A stretch of DNA of 64,000 nucleotides from Glaciimonas sp. PCH181 (GCF_003056055.1 NZ_PYFP01000002.1:310001-374000); one strand, 5' to 3'. Positions 46,514 through 55,771 are shown, counted from the first letter of the stretch. Notes: generated from the sequence alone by a model not told the origin. Program-made: numbers and translations.

Positions 46514-47896
46514 TTACCACTTACTCTTATCACTAGCAAAAATATCGACTTCTTTCTTACGTGCTACAGGCTTCTTACCGGTGGTGCCGGTAGCCGTTTT
46601 TTCTGGCGCATCCGCAGCTTTGGCGACGCTTAAATTACGCAATTGCAAACCGCCTGGCTGAATTTGTTCAAGCGGCATACGAATGTTTTCCAAACGGCCT
46701 TGCGCCATCGTTGGCCCTACTTTATCCACCACCACTTCGCAACAATCATACTCAGTACGCCCCAAAGATTGGCCGGTTTGCGGATCTTTGATTTCCGCCC
46801 CCATCGAGACTAACTGGTAACGCATACCTTCCCGGACCGATTGACCACCCTGGCTGAGCACCACATTATTACCATCGCGCGAGGCCACCGTAATCGGGAA
46901 TGTGCGCATCAGAATGGCGCTGACCACACTGCTGACCATCCCTGTTTCGAGTGTCTGAACCGCACTATCGGCACCTTGGCTATCGGCCTGCGGATTGCTA
47001 ACGTTGCCCTGCAAAACGCTGGACAATTGCACTTGACGCGTCGCAACGTTAATAATGCGCTGAGAGAGCGCCCAATTTCCTTGCTTATTCTGATAAGAAA
47101 AAGCATCGATTTTTGCGGTCCAGATCAAATCGGCACTGACGGACTGCCGCATTTTTGACAGCTCAGCGGCTGGCGCTTGTCCGGCGCTGATCATATCAAG
47201 CTCGCTTTGTATATCACCGCCCAATTCACGATCTAAAACAGCAAAACGCCCAGTATTCGTCAGTGCGTCCAGAATCTTCTGACGAATCTCAGAGGCAACT
47301 TTTTCAGAAGGCACCGCAGCACCAGCGACCTTGAAAGACTGCGCATCAAAACGAATCGGACCAACTACGATTTTAAGTTTTTTGGTATCCGCCGGCGCAT
47401 CGAATTTGGCGATATTAGCTTCAATCGTCGCCTTAAATTGGCCGCCTGTTATGAACGAAAGACTGCCCTTTAAGAACGGCTCTTCCATCTTCGTAATTTT
47501 GAAACTGGTAACGACGCCGTTCGATTGCTGCGCTACGTGATCAGAAAAAGCTTTTGCTTGCAGCTGCGCTGAATCACGTCCAAGGGCAACCGCCAGCACC
47601 GAACGAAACTGTTCGGAACTCATATCAAGCGTCACGCCATTGACTTGTTTAATCGCCAGCTTGATCGCCTCATCCACCGCGTCGGCAGGGCTAGGACCAA
47701 TTCCCGTCGCGGTAGTAGCAACGCTGGTCAATTTGCCAGCATCCGGCATCGCGTTGGTTGGTGCCGTTGGCGCGGGTGCAGCAGCAACCTGGGCGCTTGC
47801 AGAAGCCGCCTCCGGCTGCGCAGGCGCTTCATCGTTTGAGCAAGCAGCAACTGACAATATCAAGCCAGCTGCACAGAGAATTTCAGGCAACTTCAT
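46514..47896 (-). CDS. FlgT/CsgG-like envelope lipoprotein
   Basis: 460 residues from ATG 47896 (AGAGG upstream; an ATG six codons earlier lacks one). Lipoprotein signal with SVAAC (Cys19), Ala/Pro linker, then three parts: an N-terminal FlgT-N-like segment (TATGIGPSPADAVDEAIKLA), a middle CsgG/TolB-N-like segment (KIVVGPIRFDAQ; ILDALTNTGRFAVLDREL), and a C-terminal SH3-like segment (NNVVLSQGGQSVREGMRYQL, YDCCEVVVDKVG). This is the order of FlgT, the Vibrio flagellar H-ring protein, but here on a lipid anchor and with no flagellar genes near. Last gene of a four-gene exported cluster. Confidence 0.7.
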   Translation of the reverse strand: MKLPEILCAAGLILSVAACSNDEAPAQPEAASASAQVAAAPAPTAPTNAMPDAGKLTSVATTATGIGPSPADAVDEAIKLAIKQVNGVTLDMSSEQFRSVLAVALGRDSAQLQAKAFSDHVAQQSNGVVTSFKITKMEEPFLKGSLSFITGGQFKATIEANIAKFDAPADTKKLKIVVGPIRFDAQSFKVAGAAVPSEKVASEIRQKILDALTNTGRFAVLDRELGGDIQSELDMISAGQAPAAELSKMRQSVSADLIWTAKIDAFSYQNKQGNWALSQRIINVATRQVQLSSVLQGNVSNPQADSQGADSAVQTLETGMVSSVVSAILMRTFPITVASRDGNNVVLSQGGQSVREGMRYQLVSMGAEIKDPQTGQSLGRTEYDCCEVVVDKVGPTMAQGRLENIRMPLEQIQPGGLQLRNLSVAKAADAPEKTATGTTGKKPVARKKEVDIFASDKSKW

Positions 47897-47975
47897 ACAG
47901 TACAACCTCTTCATGTTGATTATTGGACGGTTGCCCGAACAACTCGATCATTTCTTACTTCAAAATATCTTCTTC

Positions 47976-48620
47976 TTACAACGCACTAGTCGCATCAGCA
48001 GGCACAGGAATGGCATTGCTTTTTGCAAAGCTCACAGCTTGTGTCAACGTTTTATGCAAATTTGAACTATTGCTTGGGAAGGTTTTAACAACGTAAGCAC
48101 CGGCACTCAATTTCGTCAACGCTAACGGCGATACCGATGAAACAGCATTTTTAAACGCATTAAATTTTGTGGTCATTGCGGCGTACTGAATGACCCCTTT
48201 GCCTAGCGATGCCAGACCGGAAGCGTACTCTTTCTTAGCCGCCGCATCCATGTTGTTACCCACGGCGTTCTGACGTTCGGTGATCGCTTTTGACACATCG
48301 CTTTGCACGCTATCGGCTTTGCTCAAACTATCCACCGTCGCACCGGAGCCAAGCGCTGCCGCCTCCGCCTTGGCTAACGCAGCCGCGTCGCTTGCGCCCA
48401 GCGCACTTGCCATCTTGTATTGCGCGGTCAGCACTTCTTTATTCGCCGCGACATAAGAATTTACCAAAGCATCTTGTTGTGCCACAGCGTCACCACCAGA
48501 GCCGGAATCTGACTTACTGCCCGTGACACTACCGATAGCGCCCGACAAATCAAATGCACTCGCTGACAAAGGAAGGGCAACGGCCAACGACAAACTTAAA
48601 GCAATGATATTTTTTTGCAT
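47976..48620 (-). CDS. Exported helical protein of unknown function
   Basis: 214 residues. Signal peptide MQKNIIALSLSLAVALPLSASA, then a Gly/Ser stretch and an Ala-rich, almost all-helical body (ANKEVLTAQYKMASALGASD; LASLGKGVIQYAAMTTKFNA). AGGA precedes the ATG. I do not recognise the family. Between the two FlgT-like genes, 61 bp before the lipoprotein start, so it probably belongs to the same transcript and acts in the periplasm. Confidence 0.7.
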   Translation of the reverse strand: MQKNIIALSLSLAVALPLSASAFDLSGAIGSVTGSKSDSGSGGDAVAQQDALVNSYVAANKEVLTAQYKMASALGASDAAALAKAEAAALGSGATVDSLSKADSVQSDVSKAITERQNAVGNNMDAAAKKEYASGLASLGKGVIQYAAMTTKFNAFKNAVSSVSPLALTKLSAGAYVVKTFPSNSSNLHKTLTQAVSFAKSNAIPVPADATSAL

Positions 48621-48697
48621 GGTGATCCTATTGGGTGAAAAAATAAGGGGTGAGAATGAAGCGACTAGTTATACAAACCAGTTCAAAAATGGTGTTG

Positions 48698-48764
48698 ATA
48701 AGCTTGATCAATAAGCTTGATCAATAAGCTTAATCAATCAGTTTGACGATAGGCTTATTGATCA
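48698..48764. repeat. Three 13-bp tandem repeats plus inverted copy
   Basis: ATAAGCTTGATCA occurs twice exactly and once with one change at 48698-48736; GGCTTATTGATCA (48752-48764) is an inverted near-copy that can pair with them. It sits in the 160 bp gap between the second and third genes of the cluster and may fold into alternative hairpins that affect downstream expression. Confidence 0.7.
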
Positions 48765-48780
48765 GTCTTATTGAATACAG

Positions 48781-49845
48781 TTAGCGAATTCCTGCGCCGG
48801 TCATTTGGCTGAGCAATTCTTTCGCCACTTTATCGGCGGCATTTTTCAGTGCATTAGTTTGGGCTTCTTCTTCCGTAGGACCCAAGCCAGCGCTTTGAAT
48901 CGGGCCGACTTCGGCGACCGTGACAGGAATCGATTCACGCGCATCCAATACCTTGCCAGTCGCGGCGACGGATACACGGAACAAACCGGTTGCAGGATCT
49001 GTATCCGACAAACGCACGTCCAGCGTTCCATAAGCGATGTAAGGCACTTGCGCGTTTTGCAGGCCCATGGCGACATTGCGTTCGGTTTGCGGTTGCAGAT
49101 CGTTGCCTGAATTGAAATCGCTCTCTACACTTTTAATCTTCAACAAACCTTTGCTGTACGGCTCAAGATAGGCAGCGTCAACGACTTTAAAACCAGCGCT
49201 TGCGAATACACCGTTGAAGACACTTTTCAGATAATTGCTTGGGAAAATGGTGTAAGTTTTTTTAGTCGCCTTGCGCGTAGTGCTGCCGCCTGTTTCTACA
49301 GAAGCGCGATATTGGCCAGAGTTGCGCGTCCCCTTAGACTGCTCTTTCACTTCGATGCCTTTATAAACTTTGTCATCGAAACTTTGCGCGCTGTCGGTCT
49401 GGCGCGATACGAAAATAAAGGTTAATTTCGATTTCTCACCGCTACTCGAATTGGCAACGGCAGATTTGGATTTCACCGCATTGCGCAATTGCGATACATT
49501 CAGCGTGACCCGAACGGTGACCGAATATTGCTTCATATCAGGACGATCTTCTTCGCTCAAAATCGCGGTTTCCAACAGGTAACGATCCGGATCAGCCTTG
49601 ATTTTGTCGCGAATCACATCCAGATTTTCTGATTGTGAATCGCCAGCTTCGGCATAATATTTATCCACGGCTTTTAATTGCGCCTGTAGTAACGCCTTGC
49701 TTTTGTCTTCGGCACTCACTTTAGAACTAAACAACGAAGTGTTGTATTTGACGGTGGCCTGGCCTTTAGCGCTGGCGGTTTCCGCCATGGCGGATGTGCT
49801 TGTCAGCAGCAGAAGAGATAAAAATAGCGAACGGATTATTTGCAT
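48781..49845 (-). CDS. Exported protein with FlgT-like features
   Basis: 354 residues. Signal peptide cleaved after TSAMA. N-terminal part AKGQATVKYNTSLFSSKVSA with following helix KALLQAQLKAVDKYYAEAGD resembles the FlgT-N/LPP20-like fold; a middle part (FPSNYLKSVFNGVFASAGFK, YIAYGTLDVRLSD) resembles a CsgG-like fold; the C-terminus repeats the GLGPTEEEAQTNALKNAADK pattern seen in the lipoprotein at 46514. It overlaps the preceding gene by 10 bp, so both are translated together. Function unknown. Confidence 0.65.
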   Translation of the reverse strand: MQIIRSLFLSLLLLTSTSAMAETASAKGQATVKYNTSLFSSKVSAEDKSKALLQAQLKAVDKYYAEAGDSQSENLDVIRDKIKADPDRYLLETAILSEEDRPDMKQYSVTVRVTLNVSQLRNAVKSKSAVANSSSGEKSKLTFIFVSRQTDSAQSFDDKVYKGIEVKEQSKGTRNSGQYRASVETGGSTTRKATKKTYTIFPSNYLKSVFNGVFASAGFKVVDAAYLEPYSKGLLKIKSVESDFNSGNDLQPQTERNVAMGLQNAQVPYIAYGTLDVRLSDTDPATGLFRVSVAATGKVLDARESIPVTVAEVGPIQSAGLGPTEEEAQTNALKNAADKVAKELLSQMTGAGIR

Positions 49846-51026
49846 GATTTGAGTAGTTCTTGCGTTGTTTTAATTTGTTGCGAAATATCTGAAGCAGCCG
49901 TAGCGGATTTCAGCCAATCAGAAGGTGTACCGGCCAGATTGCCCGATAGCTTGGTAAACAACCCCTTTAATGCATCGTAGTAAGCGGGAGAATCGTCGAT
50001 CGTGTCTTGCGAGGCCGGGACTAATTTGACTTCGCCATTTTTGAAATCGGCATCCATATAAGTGCGACCAGAAACCGGCTCTTTGATCGTTACATGGCTA
50101 TAAGCGCCGAAAATATAACTGGCACCTGATGCCGCCTCACCGCTTTTGATTTTCTTAAAGCGCGGCACGGATAATGAAATCGCATAATCCGGCTCAGGTA
50201 ATTTAAGGTTATAGACATCGCCATCAGCAATCCGCATGGACATCACGTTGCCAATCGCATAGCCTTTTGAGAAAGGCAGCACCGGAATCCCGGTCTTGCT
50301 GGATAAACTCTCCGCAAACAAATCAGCGACTAGCGTTTCTTCTTCGCCATTAGCATTTTTGACCAACTTGGATAAAACCGGATGCGCTTCCGCCCCGATA
50401 TTAACGTCGGTGACCTGTATAAAACGCGGCACGTTGGTGGGAATGGTTGCGCTGCTTACCGCATCAGCGAAACGGGCAAGAATCCCGGCCTTACCTTGAT
50501 CACCATAAAAAACGGTTTGAAACCGTTCGTTCATTTCATTCTTGCTCGGATAGTGATCAATCACGTCCAAATGACTAAAGCTAAACGGATAAGTACGTAA
50601 AACCGTCATACTTTTAAAGTCAAAAAACATCGCTTGGGCGCGTACTTGCGTTAACAACTTGGCAATATTACCAAATCGCTCGGCAGAAACGGTTTCGCCC
50701 GTAATCACCAACGCCAGCACAATCGTCTGGTCTTGCCCTTTTAATTCGGACAAAGCAAGCTGCTGAAGCTCGAAATTAGCCGGTTTAGCTTTAGCCATCA
50801 TTTGCGCTAGTTGCTTATTAAGCGAACTGCCGCCAGTGGCCTGCGCCAGTTCCAGACGCTTGGTATAGGGGAAGCGCGTTGCAATCGACTTACTGTCGCC
50901 CGAATAAGCCAGCCCAGCTAATGTCACGGTGGCAGCATGGCTGATGTTGGATGCCAATACCGCCAGAAAAATTAGGCCGATAACGATGGCGGGGAAAAAC
51001 CGACGAGAAAAATAATTAATACTCAT
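49836..51026 (-). CDS. Exported protein of unknown function, first gene of cluster
   Basis: 396 residues. Long signal peptide (RRFFPAIVIGLIFLAVLASN, cleavage near SHA). The body has no motif I can name; it contains LAYSGDSKSIATRFPYTKRL at the N-terminus and a beta-rich middle (YNLKLPEPDYAISLSVPRFK, AYSHVTIKEPVSGRTYMDAD). Overlaps the next gene by 10 bp. Its promoter must lie in the AT-rich DNA upstream. Confidence 0.65.
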   Translation of the reverse strand: MSINYFSRRFFPAIVIGLIFLAVLASNISHAATVTLAGLAYSGDSKSIATRFPYTKRLELAQATGGSSLNKQLAQMMAKAKPANFELQQLALSELKGQDQTIVLALVITGETVSAERFGNIAKLLTQVRAQAMFFDFKSMTVLRTYPFSFSHLDVIDHYPSKNEMNERFQTVFYGDQGKAGILARFADAVSSATIPTNVPRFIQVTDVNIGAEAHPVLSKLVKNANGEEETLVADLFAESLSSKTGIPVLPFSKGYAIGNVMSMRIADGDVYNLKLPEPDYAISLSVPRFKKIKSGEAASGASYIFGAYSHVTIKEPVSGRTYMDADFKNGEVKLVPASQDTIDDSPAYYDALKGLFTKLSGNLAGTPSDWLKSATAASDISQQIKTTQELLKSCK

Positions 51027-51469
51027 AAAAACACGCCCTACTCTACGGGTTATATAACATTAAGATTGCATTAAGATTGGGTTAAATTGAAAGCGTAGCG
51101 ACATTCCATTTTCCCGCTAATAACTAGCTTGCCTAAAATTCAATTTTTATAATTAGCGTGGACCTTACCACACGGAAATTATTTTCATTTAAATATTTAT
51201 GTTAACTATTGTTATATTTATCGATTTCCATTCCCAACTTCTTATCAAACAACATTAACTTTAATGATTATATTTTTTGATTTTTTTGGCTATTTAATGC
51301 CTATTTCCCTATAACGAATACAACCAACACCGCGCACAATTTTTTCTGAAAATAAGTAGTGGCATGAATAGCTAATTTGAGAGAAAAAATCAATAAAACG
51401 ACAAAACTGGCTTAGCCAGAATAAATTGACAAAGAATTTTGCAGAAATGTAATTCGGAGGATCGGGATA
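51027..51469. other. AT-rich gene-free stretch upstream of the exported cluster
   Basis: About 440 bp, markedly AT-rich at 51130-51300, with CTGGCT-T-AGCCAG (51408-51420) as a short palindrome. No gene seen. It holds the promoter of the cluster and marks the border between core-like DNA and the accessory region to the right. Confidence 0.5.
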
Positions 51470-51610
51470 TTGAATAATAAAAGTCTTATTCAATCGGAGG
51501 AAAACCAAGCTACAGAAGAGTATTTAAAACGTTGGAAACAACGCTTCAAGAACAAATACCAACATTATTCTTTGTGCTTGTTCAAAAGAGTCTGCAAAGA
51601 AAAAATCTAA
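51470..51610 (+). CDS. Possible small charged peptide (46 aa)
   Basis: TTG start with GGAGG nine bases upstream; the reading is MNNKSLIQSEENQATEEYLK, then a basic tail KRWKQRFKNKYQ and two Cys. It overlaps another 73-codon frame (51532-51753) in a different phase, so this may be one frameshifted gene. No family recognised. Confidence 0.3.
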   Translation: MNNKSLIQSEENQATEEYLKRWKQRFKNKYQHYSLCLFKRVCKEKI

Positions 51611-51776
51611 GCTATTGCCGCGCTGAAACACTCGCGCTTTCCTACAACGTAAAAGGTCGTCATCCTACTCCGCAGTTGAAGTTCAGACGTTATAGTAAGT
51701 ACGACGTTTTCGCAGATATAACGCAACGTTTTTGGTGGCATATCCGGAAATGAATTAACCAACGTACGGAGGTCAT

Positions 51777-51836
51777 ATGTATATAGGTATCGGAACAATT
51801 ATTTTGATTTTGGTGTTAGTTTTGCTATTCAGATAG
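51777..51836 (+). CDS. Possible 19-residue membrane peptide
   Basis: MYIGIGTIILILVLVLLFR, preceded by GGAGG four bases from the ATG. It resembles the first half of DUF3309-type mini membrane proteins, cut short. Could be a real micropeptide or a remnant. Confidence 0.4.
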   Translation: MYIGIGTIILILVLVLLFR

Positions 51837-51904
51837 CAGCCCTATTACCACCATCGTCATTCACACCGACAAACTCTCACCGTCATAGCAAGACGGGATG
51901 CACT

Positions 51905-52216
51905 TTAACGGTGCGGGTCTGCACGCGCGCTATGGCTAACAATGCTGATGTAATCAGCATTGTCGACGGACGCTGCCGAGCGATTAAACGTGGCTTCGTT
52001 GAAGTCCCATTTCGGCGAATGCGCCTTTCAGATTAGATCCCCAAACTCGCGTCGATTGGCCTCATAACCCGCCCGACCGCGCTCAGTTGCAAAATAGAAT
52101 TGATACCACCAACCGTGCTCAACTTTTGGCGACAACGGTATCTTATTGCGTTCACGATTGTTGATCAGATAGCCGTTCAACGACACTATCGTCCTGCCTT
52201 CTACATCCGCATTGAT
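51905..52216 (-). pseudogene. Alpha/beta-hydrolase remnant with in-frame TGA
   Basis: Read leftward, the frame gives SLNGYLINNRERNKIPLSP, then VEHGWWYQFYFATERGRAGY and EANRREFGDLI, then TGA (52028-52030), then KAHSPKWDFNEATFNRSAAS and VDNADYISIVSH. This is the lid and following region of epoxide-hydrolase-like alpha/beta-hydrolases, where the stop position is normally Trp (TGG to TGA). Both the N-terminal catalytic half and the C-terminal His part are absent. A dead fragment. Confidence 0.75.
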
Positions 52217-52341
52217 TCACCACACTAAAATTCAAATGACAGGTCGCAAATTTACGCAGAAATCCTAAACTGAAAATCAGTTTTATATGGGTTGATCGAT
52301 ACCTTTATCAGGGTAATTACACCATCTATAAGGAGGCAATT

Positions 52342-52644
52342 ATGCGCATGCTATTAAATGTCAAATTTCCCAATGCTGAATTTAATGCAGCGATCAAGGA
52401 CGGCTCCGTCAGCAAAAAAATGGGACGCATCATGGACGAACTAAAGCCAGAGGCTGCTTACTTTACCGAACAGCACGGGCAACGATCAGGCCTATTGTTC
52501 GTGAATGTCGACGACCCGTCCAAAATTCCCATGTTTGCTGAGCCATGGTTTCTCACCTTCAACGCCAGCGTGGAATTCAAAGTAGTCATGACGCCGGATG
52601 ATTTAAAAAATGCCGGACTGGAAGAGTTAGGAAAAAAATGGTGA
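52342..52644 (+). CDS. Conserved small protein of unknown function
   Basis: 100 residues, with AAGGAGG seven bases before ATG. The pattern MRMLLNVKFPNAEFNAAIKD, AAYFTEQHGQRSGLLFVNVD and the Trp-Phe-Leu segment EPWFLTFNASVEFKVVMTPD is conserved in a family often mislabelled pantothenate synthetase-like. Looks like a dimeric alpha/beta (stress-response barrel-like) fold. No enzyme motif. Confidence 0.7.
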   Translation: MRMLLNVKFPNAEFNAAIKDGSVSKKMGRIMDELKPEAAYFTEQHGQRSGLLFVNVDDPSKIPMFAEPWFLTFNASVEFKVVMTPDDLKNAGLEELGKKW

Positions 52645-52858
52645 TTTGCGGCTACGTCAAAAGCCGCGTTCATTGGTCAATGTCGTGCACGTACGCTGTA
52701 TGTGCACGATCAATAGCAGTTACTTTCGTGGTGAACACTCCTCACGTATCAGATAGCTTGCGTCCCTCTCTCACTGCGATTGCATAGACCGGTTTCTCAC
52801 CGGCACAATCGGTTAGTATGTTTCCTGCGTTGTTTATAAACTAACGAAGGAAATTTGA

Positions 52859-53434
52859 ATGGGTAAAAGCCGCCTGGAAGCATTCAGCGATGGCGTGATC
52901 GCGATCATCATCACTATTATGGTGCTTGAGATGAAAGTCCCGCACGGCGACGACCTGGCATCGCTCCGGTTGATCTACCCGGTATTCTTCAGTTACATCC
53001 TCAGTTTTGTGTACACCGGAATCTATTGGAATAATCACCACCACATGCTTCACGCGACACAAAAAATCAGTGGCCCGGTGCTTTGGGCGAATTTACATCT
53101 TCTATTCTGGTTGTCCCTGATCCCGTTTGCCACCGGATGGATGGGCGAAAATCACTTTTCCGAAGTGCCCACTGCGCTGTATGGCGTGGTACTACTAATG
53201 GCTGGTATTGCTTATTACATCCTGAGTCGCAGCCTGATTAGACTTCACGGAGCAGATTCACCACTCGCCAAAGCGATAGGCAACGACATAAAAGGTAAGT
53301 TATCAGTCGTGGCTTATGCTGTCGCCATCCCACTCTCTTTTGTCAATCGTTGGATCGCGCTGGCGATGTATGTTCTGGTAGCGATCATGTGGCTGATTCC
53401 GGATCGCCGGATCGAGAAAGTGGTCGAAATATGA
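52859..53434 (+). CDS. TMEM175-family channel protein (DUF1211)
   Basis: 191 residues with about five to six membrane helices. The family signature RLEAFSDGVIAIIITIMVLE is at the N-terminus; TMEM175 proteins are potassium-permeable channels in which the FSD motif helix lines the pore. AAGGA before ATG. Bacterial members are usually single-repeat tetramers, consistent with this length. Monocistronic. Confidence 0.9.
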   Translation: MGKSRLEAFSDGVIAIIITIMVLEMKVPHGDDLASLRLIYPVFFSYILSFVYTGIYWNNHHHMLHATQKISGPVLWANLHLLFWLSLIPFATGWMGENHFSEVPTALYGVVLLMAGIAYYILSRSLIRLHGADSPLAKAIGNDIKGKLSVVAYAVAIPLSFVNRWIALAMYVLVAIMWLIPDRRIEKVVEI

Positions 53435-53612
53435 TGCCCTGCGGCGTCAATCCAAGGCATGACGACGCTGAAGATTAACCGTTTTAGAAGTTATATCGTA
53501 GCTATAGCGATCCCACAGAACCCGCCTCAAGTGGCGTAAAATCCCTCTATCTTTGGCCTAGCGCAATGTAGCGACGAACGCCAGCTAACCACCAGACGAT
53601 TGGAAGATCAGC

Positions 53613-54203
53613 GTGAGAAAAAGAAAATTTATCTTCGCCGCACTTAGTGTTGCCACGGTCCCGACTTTTGCCAAAAAAAGAACAGAATCACGCAAAGAAA
53701 ATGGCCCGACATTACTGACAATCAGCGGTGCAATCGGTAAAGGTAATCGCGGCGCATTAGATCCGGCGTTGGATCAGATGATGCACAAGCAAAACATACA
53801 GTTCGACAAGGCCTATGTTTATAATTTCTCCGCCCTGACGTCCTTGCCCGCTGTTGAAATAACGCCGACATTCGAATACGACGCTAAAGCGCACGCCTTG
53901 CGAGGTCCGCTGTTAAACGATGTAATCGCAACCGCTGCCGGTGCCGTGTTACCCGGCAACACAACCGTCAAATTACGTGCCGTCGATGGGTATGTCGTGC
54001 AAATCGCGTTGGCAGACATACGAAAATATGGTTTTATTGTCGCCACGCATCTCGATGGGCAACCAATTCCCCTCGGAGGTTTGGGGCCGTTATGGGCGGT
54101 TTATGCACCAGATCGCTTTCCCGACATGATGTCGCGACCGCTATCAGCACGGTTTTCCTTATGCCCTTGGGCGCTGTATCACATTGAGTTGGGTACTGCT
54201 TAG
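53613..54203 (+). CDS. Exported molybdopterin-dependent-oxidoreductase-like protein
   Basis: 196 residues from GTG 53613 (GGAAG upstream). Short signal region (FIFAALSVATVPTFA), then LLTISGAIGKGNRG and a body resembling small stand-alone SUOX/YedY-type domains (LNDVIATAAGAVLPGNTTVK, LRAVDGYVVQIALADIRKYG, GPLWAVYAPDRFPD). The Cys that binds the cofactor in sulphite oxidase is not at the usual place, so catalytic use is uncertain. Periplasmic. Confidence 0.7.
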   Translation: MRKRKFIFAALSVATVPTFAKKRTESRKENGPTLLTISGAIGKGNRGALDPALDQMMHKQNIQFDKAYVYNFSALTSLPAVEITPTFEYDAKAHALRGPLLNDVIATAAGAVLPGNTTVKLRAVDGYVVQIALADIRKYGFIVATHLDGQPIPLGGLGPLWAVYAPDRFPDMMSRPLSARFSLCPWALYHIELGTA

Positions 54204-54376
54204 TCATACGGTTACCGTTGGCAATGTAGTGCGATTGCTACAGACATTTATTGTTGCGACGCCCGATATTTGGTGTCGAGATAGTAGGGTTGCTCTTCTC
54301 TTGCGCTGATTTATACTGGTTTGGAAAGACCTCAGAAGCTGGTTGTCCCCGCAACGTTCATCCGTAGGAGTGCGCA

Positions 54377-55087
54377 ATGGAAACTTCACTTCATTCAATC
54401 CGCTTCCCTGGCGAAAGCAACGAGTATCGGGTAGCGCGCGATGCGCTATTGCAAGCGGAGCTGGATCTCCGCAAGCAAGTAGAAAAAGTTGCAGAGTTGC
54501 GCAGAGAAATGCCCGTTGGCGGCCTGCTAAAAGAGGATTATGTTTTCGAGCAAGCCAGCATCGATCCCGACTCTTCCGATACAGGAAAAAAAGTCCGATT
54601 ATCTGCGCTATTTCAAGAAGGCAAAGATAGCCTTCTCATTTACAGCTTCATGTACAGCCCGAACATGCAGCGTCCGTGTCCGTCGTGCACATCTATTCTT
54701 GACGGCTTAAACGGGGCCATGCCGCACGTGCTCCAACGCGTTAACTTTGCTGTCGTCGCGAAGTCGCCAATTCAGCGCATTCAGGCATTTGCACAAGAGC
54801 GCGGATGGCAAAAACTCCCTCTCCTATCCTCAGCGCACAATAGCTTCAACACTGATTATCACGGCGAAACCGCAAACGGAGGGCAGAACCCCGTGCTCAA
54901 CGTATTCGTAAAGCGTGAGGGCCAGATTTATCACACCTACTGCACCGAACTTCTCTTCGCGCAACGCAATCCCGGTCAGGATCCCCGGCATGTCGATGCG
55001 TTCTGGCCTTTGTGGAATTTGTTAGATCTCACGCCAGAAGGACGCGGGACTGACTGGCGCCCGGCATTAACCTACGATCAGGCCTAG
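54377..55087 (+). CDS. DUF899 thioredoxin-like protein
   Basis: 236 residues, GGAG before ATG. DUF899 features: VEKVAELRREMPVGGLLKED at the N-terminus, a CPSC motif in QRPCPSCTSILDGLNG at the expected thioredoxin active-site position, and VFVKREGQIYHTYCTE with FWPLWNLLDLTPEGRG at the end. Likely a thiol-based oxidoreductase; substrate unknown. Confidence 0.88.
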   Translation: METSLHSIRFPGESNEYRVARDALLQAELDLRKQVEKVAELRREMPVGGLLKEDYVFEQASIDPDSSDTGKKVRLSALFQEGKDSLLIYSFMYSPNMQRPCPSCTSILDGLNGAMPHVLQRVNFAVVAKSPIQRIQAFAQERGWQKLPLLSSAHNSFNTDYHGETANGGQNPVLNVFVKREGQIYHTYCTELLFAQRNPGQDPRHVDAFWPLWNLLDLTPEGRGTDWRPALTYDQA

Positions 55088-55129
55088 CGCACGATCCAGC
55101 GTTGTCCTTAGTGCTAATTCGCCTTTAGT

Positions 55130-55702
55130 TTGGGGGTAACTAGTAAGCGAAGTATTTCGACGCGTCTTGACAAAGGCTGCCCATATTACCGGCTCTCGAC
55201 GGTAATGTCGGGCAAGCTATCCAACCTCACCAGATTAGCCAGTGTTGAGCGCGGCAAGATGGATGACATACTTGCGGCGAAAATGCTCGGCTTCCCTGAT
55301 GCCGGTCACAACATCGCAGTCGATTTCACAGCGATATCACATCCCGATATGCAAGTATGGAAACGCACATTCGGCGGACGATCATTCGCCAGCAAACTCT
55401 CTTTGGGCAAAGGTAGATCAGATAAACTTTTGCGCGAACGCTTTGGCCCGCTCTCGTTCGGATTAGCAATCGTCATCGATGAAGACCGATTGCGCTTCAT
55501 CGTCCGCAGCTGGAATTTTCTCGGCATACTGCTTCCGCTCTCTTGGGCCCCTGGCGGAGATTCGTATGAATTTTGCGAAGATGGTAAATTTTGCTTCAAT
55601 GTAGAAATCCGACATCCTCTTACTGGCACCATCGTGAAATATAGAGGATGGCTGGAGCCTAAAATTGAATCGGTGAAGGATAAGCAAGCGGTTTGTGTTT
55701 AG
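55130..55702 (+). CDS. DUF4166 protein, start uncertain
   Basis: 190 residues from TTG 55130, or 165 from ATG 55205. DUF4166 is recognised by SVERG, KMLGFPDAGHNIAVDF, KRTFGGRSFASKLSLG, the RLRFIVRSWNFLGILLPLSW segment and the end FNVEIRHPLTGTIVKYRGWL. The N-terminus is short for the family and no good ribosome site is visible, so it may have lost its beginning. In many bacteria this domain is next to or fused with saccharopine-dehydrogenase-like proteins, which are absent here. Confidence 0.7.
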   Translation: MGVTSKRSISTRLDKGCPYYRLSTVMSGKLSNLTRLASVERGKMDDILAAKMLGFPDAGHNIAVDFTAISHPDMQVWKRTFGGRSFASKLSLGKGRSDKLLRERFGPLSFGLAIVIDEDRLRFIVRSWNFLGILLPLSWAPGGDSYEFCEDGKFCFNVEIRHPLTGTIVKYRGWLEPKIESVKDKQAVCV

Positions 55703-55771
55703 CGCTGAAGTATTGCTGCTTTCTGTACTATTTGGCCCATTTATATTCATGAGCAAGGAAACATGCGTCCA

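Noticed and set aside
51532..51753. 73-codon plus-strand frame
   Set aside because: Overlaps the better-supported 51470 frame in another phase and has no ribosome site; kept only as a possible frameshift partner.
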